A DNA stretch of 7,593 nt from an uncultured bacterium. GTDB lineage: Bacteria; Patescibacteriota; Saccharimonadia; Saccharimonadales; Saccharimonadaceae. Below the pieces are notes generated by a model. The model saw only the letters and a program-made list of their open reading frames with translations, was not told the origin of the DNA and ran no database searches. Made by a program: the position numbers and the translations under genes. Numbering within the stretch: the first letter of the stretch is position 1; every line of letters starts with the position of its first letter. Location of the stretch: the NCBI GenBank assembly GCA_903861015.1, contig CAIOSL010000060.1, positions 1 through 7,593 of the forward strand. Reading direction: 5' to 3'. Shown piece by piece: positions 1 to 5,139 of this stretch.

Positions 1-1305
1 ATCGTTTTGAAGGATTTTAGCGGCCAATTGCAATTGTTCTTGCGTAATGACATTACGATGGAGCTTGACGCAGCTAATAACCAGTTGGGCATGAAAGAAT
101 TGCCACTTTTAGATACCGGTGATTTTATTGAAGCAACCGGCAAGGTTATTAAAAGCCAAACTGGCGAGATATCGATCGAGACTACTACTTTACGTCTGTT
201 GACCAAAGCCCTGCGGCCAATGCCAAGTGCAACCGAAGGCTTTACTAACAAAGAAGAGCGTATGCGCCGACGATATGTTGACATGAACGTCAATCAGGAT
301 GTGCGCGATCGATTTGTAAGGCGTAGCCGTTTTTGGCAGGCCAGCCGCGAATATCTGAATCAGAACGGTTTTATCGAGATTAATATTCCGGTTTTGGAAC
401 ATACGACTGGTGGTGCTGACGCTAACCCATTTGTAACCCATATGGACGCTTTGGACCAGGATTTTTATTTGCGTATCAGCCACGAGTTGCCGCTCAAGCG
501 GTTAATTGGGGCAGGTTACGAAAAAGTTTATGATATTGGTCCGAGGTTTAGGAACGAAAATTACAGTGACGAGCATTTGCCAGAGCATGTGGCAATGGAG
601 TGGTATTGGGCCTACGCCAATTGGCAAGATGGCATGAAATTTATGGAAGATATGTACAAGTATGTTTTGAAAAAAACATTCGGTACGCTTCAGTTTAATT
701 TAAACGGTCAGATGATCGACATGAGTGGCAGTTGGCAGGTTTGGGATTATGCCACTGTGATCAAAGAACGATACAACATTGATGTATATGGCAGCACCTT
801 AGACGAAGTTAAGAAGGCGCTGGCCGACAACAAACTAGAAGTCGAGCAAACCGAGAACCGAGCCCGTGGCATCGATAAATTATGGAAGAATATTCGCAAG
901 GATGTCGCCGGCCCAGTGTGGTTGATTAACACCCCTAAATTTATTAGTCCGTTGGCTAAAAGCAATCCGGATGGGGTATCGGTGCAGCGTTTTCAGCCGG
1001 TTATTGCCGGGTCAGAACTGGGCAACGGTTTTTCAGAGCTGAACGACCCGATTGATCAGCTGGACCGTTTTGTCGAACAACAGGGCATGCGCGAAGCTGG
1101 TGATGACGAAGCGATGATGCTCGACATTGATTATGTCGAAATGTTGGAATACGGTATGCCACCAGCCTGTGGTTGGGGTTATAGCGAACGTGTATTTTGG
1201 ATATTTGAAGGTGTAACTGCCCGAGAAGGTGTGCCTTTCCCACAGATGCGTGCTGAAATTGATGCGACGACTCGCGAAATCTACCCTGGTGTAAAGTTAG
1301 GTTAA
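1..1305 (+). CDS. lysS: Lysyl-tRNA synthetase, class II, 5'-truncated by the window
   Basis: Charges tRNA-Lys with lysine in the cytoplasm, using ATP. The reading frame is open from base 1, so the true start lies upstream. By comparison with E. coli LysRS about 85 N-terminal residues are missing, and the window opens inside the OB-fold anticodon-binding domain. Numbering from the TTG at base 7, the LLTKALRP stretch (64-71) and ERMRRRYVD (84-92) are typical of LysRS. The GGADANPF loop (135-142), motif 2 FRNE (181-184), AMEWYWAYA (196-204) and GNGFSELND (339-347) follow. The lysine-contacting Glu and Tyr of the EWY and HEL segments and the Asn and Glu of NGFSE are present. Motif 3 is unusual: GWGYSER (389-395) is one residue shorter than the usual GxGxGIDR, although the ATP-binding Arg is kept. 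The C-terminus runs about 15 residues past the usual end. The stop is TAA. AsnRS or AspRS is unlikely because the LysRS-specific segments are intact. Confidence 0.95.
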   Translation: MVLKDFSGQLQLFLRNDITMELDAANNQLGMKELPLLDTGDFIEATGKVIKSQTGEISIETTTLRLLTKALRPMPSATEGFTNKEERMRRRYVDMNVNQDVRDRFVRRSRFWQASREYLNQNGFIEINIPVLEHTTGGADANPFVTHMDALDQDFYLRISHELPLKRLIGAGYEKVYDIGPRFRNENYSDEHLPEHVAMEWYWAYANWQDGMKFMEDMYKYVLKKTFGTLQFNLNGQMIDMSGSWQVWDYATVIKERYNIDVYGSTLDEVKKALADNKLEVEQTENRARGIDKLWKNIRKDVAGPVWLINTPKFISPLAKSNPDGVSVQRFQPVIAGSELGNGFSELNDPIDQLDRFVEQQGMREAGDDEAMMLDIDYVEMLEYGMPPACGWGYSERVFWIFEGVTAREGVPFPQMRAEIDATTREIYPGVKLG

Positions 1306-1310
1306 TTAAC

Positions 1311-1339
1311 TAGTAAACTCACCTCCAGAAGTATATAAT
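1311..1339 (+). promoter_or_regulatory. Predicted promoter of the ABC exporter operon (leaderless)
   Basis: A perfect TATAAT lies at 1334-1339, only 7 bases before the ATG at 1347. Transcription normally starts about 7 bases after the last base of the -10 box, so the RNA would begin at 1346-1347, at the start codon itself. A -35 box is poor: TAGTAA at 1311-1316, with a 17-base spacer, matches TTGACA at three of six positions. There is no Shine-Dalgarno sequence before the ATG, which fits a leaderless message. The -10 is seen directly; the start point is inferred. Confidence 0.65.
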
Positions 1340-1346
1340 AGTACTT

Positions 1347-2027
1347 ATGATTGAGGTGAAAAATATAACCAAAACCTATGGTAAGAAAGATAATGTCTTT
1401 CGGGTTTTAAATGACGTTAACTTTACGATTCCAGATGGCGCTAGTGTGGCTATTTTGGGTAAATCGGGCAGTGGCAAATCGACATTGATGCATGTTATGA
1501 GTGGTCTGGATCGGCCCGACAAGGGTCAGGTTGTGATTGATGGTCAAGACATACTGTCGATGAACCAAAAAGATATCGACAAGTTCCGCTCGACGGCGAT
1601 GAGTTTTATTTTTCAGAGCTTTTTCGTGCAGGCTAACGAGAGTTGTTATGATAACGTCAGTTTGCCGCTAGAAATTGCTAATGTGCCAACTAAAAAGCGT
1701 CGATCAAAAATTGAAGCGGCCCTGAAAGCGGTTGAACTAATCGACAAGAAGAAAAGCCGAGCCCGTGAGTTATCTGGTGGTCAAAAACAGCGTTTGGCGG
1801 TTGCTAGGGCGATTGTTAATCAACCAAAAATCTTGTTTGCCGACGAGCCAACTGGCAACCTGGATAGTGTAACTGGTGGTGTGGTTGAGGATTTGTTGTT
1901 TGATTACAATAAACGCAACAAAGTCACTTTAATTGTGGTGACGCACGACGAAGACCTGGCTAATCGCTGTGATATTCAGATCCGAATTAAAGATGGCGAG
2001 ATTGAATCAGTAAAGGGGAAGAAATAA
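1347..2027 (+). CDS. ABC transporter ATP-binding protein, MacB/LolD-type
   Basis: A 226-residue nucleotide-binding subunit that powers the permease encoded next to it, working as a dimer on the cytoplasmic face of the membrane. All ABC motifs are intact: Walker A GKSGSGKST (38-46), Q-loop Gln90 in FIFQSF, signature LSGGQ (142-146), Walker B ILFADE (162-167) with catalytic Glu167, EPTGNLDS (167-174) and the switch His200 in VVTHDEDLA. The EPTGNLDS segment and the length are typical of the MacB/LolD/FtsE branch, which pairs with FtsX-fold permeases. The segment after the Q-loop (VQANESCYDNV, 94-104) differs from the common LLP-type sequence of this branch. The start is fixed by the family's usual N-terminus (MIEVKNITKTYG). 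It lies directly behind a TATAAT box with no Shine-Dalgarno sequence. The stop overlaps the permease start by one base. The substrate cannot be read from this subunit. FtsE is less likely, because the partner is a four-helix MacB-like permease rather than a short FtsX. Confidence 0.95.
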   Translation: MIEVKNITKTYGKKDNVFRVLNDVNFTIPDGASVAILGKSGSGKSTLMHVMSGLDRPDKGQVVIDGQDILSMNQKDIDKFRSTAMSFIFQSFFVQANESCYDNVSLPLEIANVPTKKRRSKIEAALKAVELIDKKKSRARELSGGQKQRLAVARAIVNQPKILFADEPTGNLDSVTGGVVEDLLFDYNKRNKVTLIVVTHDEDLANRCDIQIRIKDGEIESVKGKK

Positions 2028-3304
2028 TGCGTTTACGTGATGTATCAATTCGGGCAGCCCGCAGTCTAAAGCAAGCCAAGGCTCGCACTTTGTTGACGAG
2101 TTTGGCGATTGGCGTTGGGGCGTTTACGATTACATTATCGTTAGCGGCCGGGGTTGGTGGCCGAGCCTATACCGACCAGATTGTCAGTGCCAATACCGAC
2201 ATTAAAGAATTATCTGTGGCCAAGGCCAAGCCGCAAGAGCAGCAAGGACCTCAAAAATACAGCGATACTAGTTCGGGTGTTGCAACCGGTTTGTTTGCGG
2301 GGCAATATTTGAACTTAGATGATATCAGCAAGATCAAACAAATCGATGGGGTGGTGTCGGTATCGCCGAATTATAACCCACAAGTTCGATATATTTCGGG
2401 GCCCAGCGGGGATCGATATCTGGCGGCCCTTAGCACCTTTAGCCCCAGTGTGACTCTAAAGCTGGCGGCCGGTTCGACCAGTGGTGATTTGGCCGATAAC
2501 GAGATAATTCTGACCGAAGCTTACGTAACGGCGCTTGGGTTTAGCGACGATCAATCGGCGGTGGGTCAAACAGTAAATATAGTTGCCGACAAGTTGTCGT
2601 CACCACTATCGAACCCGGAGAGCCGAACGTTCAACTATGTCGTCAAGGCAATCAGCAGCAAGTCTGGTTTGGCCTTTAGAGCTCAAAGCACTTTGTTGTT
2701 GTCTAATAATGCCTCTAAAACTTTGTATGATTACATCAACCAAGGAACGCGTAATTACGGCAACTTTACGGTTACGGCGGTTCAGGCGGTTAGTGCCGAC
2801 AAGACCAATACTATCAAGCAAACTTTGACCGACATGGGCTATTTTGCGCAAACGGCTGCCGATATTCTGGGGGTAATCAATACTTTCATTAATGTTTTGC
2901 AGGGTATTTTGCTCGGTTTTGGTGCTCTGGCGGTTATAACCTCGGTCTTTGGGATTATTAACACCCAGTATATTAGTGTTTTGGAACGCGTACAGCAGAT
3001 TGGTTTAATGAAGGCTCTGGGTATGCGTCGACGTGATGTCGGCAGATTGTTTAAACTCGAAGCGGCTTGGATTGGCTTTATTGGCGGTGCGGTCGGCAGT
3101 GGCCTGGCGGTAATATTTGGGCTGGTAGTCAATCCGATTATTAGCAAAGCTTTGGATATTGGCGATGTTAGACTATTGATCTTTGAGCCACTTAATATCT
3201 TTATTGTCGTGGCCGGATTAGTCCTGGTCGCAGTGGCATCGGGCATCTTGCCGGCACGTAAGGCTGCCAGGTTGAACCCAATTGATGCTTTGCGTACAGA
3301 ATAG
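2027..3304 (+). CDS. ABC transporter permease, FtsX/MacB-like
   Basis: A 425-residue membrane subunit paired with the upstream ATPase. One N-terminal helix (about 21-44) follows a basic cytoplasmic start (RAARSLKQAKART). A large extracytoplasmic domain (about 45-280) of the MacB periplasmic-core type comes next, then three helices (about 281-312, 343-368 and 388-409). The C-terminal FtsX domain is clear: the cytoplasmic ERVQQIGLMKALGMRRRDV segment (320-338) matches the family's coupling region, and the ending PARKAARLNPIDALRTE (409-425) is typical. This family works by conformational change rather than a classic pore, moving lipoproteins, peptides or antibiotics, or signalling across the membrane. 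I cannot tell which applies here, and no adaptor (MacA-like) gene lies in the window. The ATG overlaps the ATPase stop in TAATG, and an AAGGGG stretch (2013-2018) sits 8 bases upstream, so translation is probably coupled. The stop is TAG. Confidence 0.94.
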   Translation: MRLRDVSIRAARSLKQAKARTLLTSLAIGVGAFTITLSLAAGVGGRAYTDQIVSANTDIKELSVAKAKPQEQQGPQKYSDTSSGVATGLFAGQYLNLDDISKIKQIDGVVSVSPNYNPQVRYISGPSGDRYLAALSTFSPSVTLKLAAGSTSGDLADNEIILTEAYVTALGFSDDQSAVGQTVNIVADKLSSPLSNPESRTFNYVVKAISSKSGLAFRAQSTLLLSNNASKTLYDYINQGTRNYGNFTVTAVQAVSADKTNTIKQTLTDMGYFAQTAADILGVINTFINVLQGILLGFGALAVITSVFGIINTQYISVLERVQQIGLMKALGMRRRDVGRLFKLEAAWIGFIGGAVGSGLAVIFGLVVNPIISKALDIGDVRLLIFEPLNIFIVVAGLVLVAVASGILPARKAARLNPIDALRTE

Positions 3305-3327
3305 CTATCTGTTAATTTATAAAAATC

Positions 3328-3336
3328 TGCTACAAT
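3328..3336 (+). promoter_or_regulatory. Predicted extended -10 promoter of serS (leaderless)
   Basis: TGC followed directly by TACAAT (3331-3336) forms an extended -10 element. The last base of the box is seven positions before the serS ATG at 3343, so the predicted start point is the A of the start codon. No convincing -35 box is present in the AT-rich gap, as expected for an extended -10 promoter. No Shine-Dalgarno sequence of usable spacing exists. The start codon is fixed independently by the SerRS N-terminus. Confidence 0.65.
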
Positions 3337-3342
3337 TAGAGC

Positions 3343-4641
3343 ATGTTAGATATTCGTTTTATCCGCGACAATGCTGATCTGGTCCAAACCAACGCTCGTA
3401 ATAAGGGTTACAAGGTTGATATTGCAAACCTGTTGCAACTCGATGTTGAACGTCGAGATCTACAAAATCAAGTTGATGACCTGCGTCAAAAACGTAATGA
3501 TATTGTCTCGCGTACCAAAGGCGCCAAACCAACGCCAGAGTTGATTAGCGAAGGCAAGGCAATAAAGGACCAATTGTCGGTCCTAGAGCCTAAGTTTAAA
3601 CAAGTTGACGAACAGTTTGTTGTATTGATCAAACAAGTTCCGAACATGGCGGCAGCCGACGTACCGGTTGGTGTCAGTGAAGACGAGAATGTTATATCAA
3701 AAGTCGTCGGTGAACCAACCCGATTTGATTTTGCGCCACGCAACCACGCCGATATCGCAACCAGTCGTGGATGGCTCGACAAAGAGCGCGCGGCTAAGGT
3801 TACCGGTAGTCGATTCGCATATATTGAAGGTGATCTGGTTAAATTACAGATGTCGATTGTGCAATTTGTCATGAATACATTAAGTGATGAGGCCAAAATC
3901 GCTGAGATTGCTACGGGGGCAGGGCTGACGATTTCGACTAAGCCGTTAAAACTAATTTTGCCACCACTGATGATCAGGACTGACATGTATGATGCCATGG
4001 ACCGGTTAGAGCCACGCGAGGACCGCTATAAACTAGAAGGTGATGATTTGTGGCTGCAGGGCAGTGCCGAGCACGTTTTGGGCAGTATGCATGCCGGCGA
4101 GATATTCGACGAGGCGGATTTGCCACTGCGTTATTTGGGCTACGCCACCAGTTTTAGGCGCGAAGCCGGTACTTATGGCAAGGATATGGAAGGCATCTTG
4201 CGAATGCACCAATTTGACAAACTCGAGATGGAAAGCTTTACGACAGCCGAAGATGGTCCTAGCGAACACTTGCTGTTTGTGGCAATTCAAGAGTATTTGT
4301 TAACTCAACTGGGGTTGCCTTACCGGGTACTACAAAAATGTACGTTTGATATCGGCAAACCAAATGCCCGTGGTGTTGATATGGAAACATGGTTGCCGGG
4401 CCAAGATAAATACCGCGAAACCCATACCGCTGACTACATGACCGATTACCAGTCTCGTCGTCTAAATACTAGGGTGCGCCGCCAGACCGGTGCGCTTGAG
4501 TTGGTTCACACCAATGACGCTACGGCCTTTGCGCTGGGCCGTATTATGATCGCGATCATCGAGAATGGCCAGACCGAGGACGGTCGGGTTAATATACCAT
4601 CCGTTTTGCAGCCTTATTTGGCTAATGCAACGATGCTATAA
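3343..4641 (+). CDS. serS: Seryl-tRNA synthetase, class II
   Basis: Charges tRNA-Ser (and tRNA-Sec where present) with serine in the cytoplasm. At 432 residues it has the usual length for bacterial SerRS. The N-terminus MLDIRFIRDNADLV is the family's standard opening and fixes the start. Residues about 30-100 form the long antiparallel coiled-coil arm that grips the tRNA variable arm (ERRDLQNQVDDLRQKRN is visible). The catalytic core has LPLRYLGYATSFRREAG (260-276) with motif 2 FRRE (271-274), RMHQFDKLEM (287-296) and motif 3 from about 391 to GRVNIPSVLQPYL (414-426). Serine-site segments differ from the common bacterial form. The TAE loop is SAE (241-243), the usual SCSN stretch after YRE is replaced by THTADY (360-365), and NGSG is replaced by DATA (392-395). 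The Thr within DATA also occurs in eukaryotic SerRS (NATM), so activity is probably kept. It has its own leaderless-type promoter, and the stop TAA forms part of the next gene's -10 box. Confidence 0.96.
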   Translation: MLDIRFIRDNADLVQTNARNKGYKVDIANLLQLDVERRDLQNQVDDLRQKRNDIVSRTKGAKPTPELISEGKAIKDQLSVLEPKFKQVDEQFVVLIKQVPNMAAADVPVGVSEDENVISKVVGEPTRFDFAPRNHADIATSRGWLDKERAAKVTGSRFAYIEGDLVKLQMSIVQFVMNTLSDEAKIAEIATGAGLTISTKPLKLILPPLMIRTDMYDAMDRLEPREDRYKLEGDDLWLQGSAEHVLGSMHAGEIFDEADLPLRYLGYATSFRREAGTYGKDMEGILRMHQFDKLEMESFTTAEDGPSEHLLFVAIQEYLLTQLGLPYRVLQKCTFDIGKPNARGVDMETWLPGQDKYRETHTADYMTDYQSRRLNTRVRRQTGALELVHTNDATAFALGRIMIAIIENGQTEDGRVNIPSVLQPYLANATML

Positions 4642-4642
4642 T
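4634..4642 (+). promoter_or_regulatory. Predicted extended -10 promoter of hpf, overlapping the serS stop
   Basis: TGC followed by a perfect TATAAT (4637-4642) makes a strong extended -10 element. It is embedded in the last codons of serS, and the stop codon TAA (4639-4641) is part of the hexamer. The predicted start near 4649 gives a leader of about 26 bases that carries the Shine-Dalgarno sequence. The -35 region (TTATTT, 4614-4619, 17-base spacer) is weak. hpf can therefore be expressed apart from serS as well as by read-through. Confidence 0.65.
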
Positions 4643-4663
4643 AGACTTATCGGGCCGCTTAAA

Positions 4664-4669
4664 AGGAGG
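4664..4669 (+). promoter_or_regulatory. Strong Shine-Dalgarno sequence of hpf
   Basis: A perfect AGGAGG lies 5 bases before the ATG at 4675. It fixes the start codon. It also shows that this genome uses canonical ribosome binding sites, in contrast to the ATPase and serS genes, which have none. Confidence 0.85.
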
Positions 4670-4674
4670 GTAGA

Positions 4675-5046
4675 ATGGTTACACCAATCAAGATTACAGG
4701 GATTGGATACGAAGTCGATGACAATACCAGAAAGTATGTTGAAAAACGTATCAGTCGCCTGGAGCGCTATATCCCAAAACACGCACGCCGTAGCCTGACT
4801 GGCGAGGTTAAACTGGCCGAGGTTAATAATGACCACGGTAATAAATATCAAGTTGAGGTGATACTTAATCTGCCCGGCAAGGTGATTACAGCCAAAGATT
4901 CGACCGGCAACGCACTGGCAGCGGTTGATATTGTCGAGGCCAAGATCCAAACTCAGTTGCGCGATTACAAGCAAGCGGCAATTGCCCACGTTGGCAATCG
5001 AGGAGTGATGAGTCGGTTCAAGCGCAGCTTTAAACGCGAACTCTAA
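4675..5046 (+). CDS. hpf: Ribosome hibernation factor, short HPF/RaiA (YfiA) type
   Basis: A 123-residue protein of the ribosome-associated inhibitor family (S30AE/RaiA domain). These proteins bind the decoding region of the 30S subunit in stress or slow growth and block translation to protect idle ribosomes. The pattern matches E. coli HPF: IKITGIGYEVDDNTRKYVEKRISRL is close to the first strand and helix (5-29). The middle strands (about 42-75) include EVKLAEVNND, YQVEVILNL and VITAKDSTGN. The second helix (ALAAVDIVEAKIQTQLRDYK, 80-99) carries the typical AAxD core. The C-terminal tail (about 100-123) is short and basic, ending RFKRSFKREL. The roughly 60-residue dimerisation domain of long HPF is absent, so this is a short form. 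Whether it acts like HPF (promoting 100S dimers) or like YfiA (blocking them) cannot be decided. It has its own promoter and a strong Shine-Dalgarno sequence. The hpf-secA order is also found in Bacillus subtilis. Confidence 0.93.
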   Translation: MVTPIKITGIGYEVDDNTRKYVEKRISRLERYIPKHARRSLTGEVKLAEVNNDHGNKYQVEVILNLPGKVITAKDSTGNALAAVDIVEAKIQTQLRDYKQAAIAHVGNRGVMSRFKRSFKREL

Positions 5047-5050
5047 CCGA

Positions 5051-5087
5051 TTGACATCTTGTCTAATTGTTTTTAAAACCGTATAGT
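5051..5087 (+). promoter_or_regulatory. Predicted sigma-70-like promoter(s) of secA
   Basis: Two overlapping promoters can be read. The first is TTGTCT (5059-5064), a 17-base spacer and TATAGT (5082-5087), with matches of four and five out of six. It predicts a start near 5094 and a leader of about 46 bases. The second has a perfect TTGACA -35 (5051-5056), a 17-base spacer and a poor TAAAAC -10 (5074-5079). I favour the first. No terminator hairpin with a T-run separates hpf from secA, so read-through from hpf is also likely. Confidence 0.5.
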
Positions 5088-5120
5088 AAGGTGTAGTATT
5101 TCACTTTAGATTTTTTAATA

Positions 5121-5125
5121 GGGAG
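5121..5125 (+). promoter_or_regulatory. Probable secA ribosome binding site with long spacing
   Basis: GGGAG lies 14 bases before the ATG at 5140, further than the usual 5-10 bases. No other Shine-Dalgarno candidate is closer. No earlier in-frame start exists, because a TAG at 5119-5121 is the nearest upstream in-frame stop and no start codon follows it. Initiation may therefore be somewhat weak or depend on leader folding. Confidence 0.45.
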
Positions 5126-5139
5126 TAAAGTTTTTAGCC

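Noticed and set aside
1301..1310. Perfect 10-base palindrome GTTAATTAAC over the lysS stop codon, with an alternative 5-base-pair hairpin, AGTTA (1295-1299) with TAACT (1307-1311).
   Set aside because: It is AT-only apart from the end pairs, short, and not followed by a T-run. It is not an intrinsic terminator, and a 10-base AT palindrome is easily chance.
1318..1326. CTCACCTCC, which resembles the anti-Shine-Dalgarno end of 16S rRNA, upstream of the ATPase gene.
   Set aside because: Nine bases in an intergenic gap, upstream of the predicted transcript start, with no partner Shine-Dalgarno sequence nearby. Chance is the simplest explanation.
2839..3246. Antisense open frame of 135 codons opposite the permease C-terminus.
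   Set aside because: It mirrors the hydrophobic helices of the permease and has no start signals. The permease frame is clearly the real one.
3486..3998. Antisense open frame of 170 codons within serS.
   Set aside because: It is an exact shadow of the serS coding frame, with a low-complexity Ser/Thr/Leu composition, no ribosome binding site and no recognisable domain.
5069..5079. GTTTTTAAAAC near-palindrome in the hpf-secA gap, considered as a terminator or operator.
   Set aside because: It has no GC stem and lies inside the secA promoter spacer. It cannot serve as a rho-independent terminator and has no second copy in the window.
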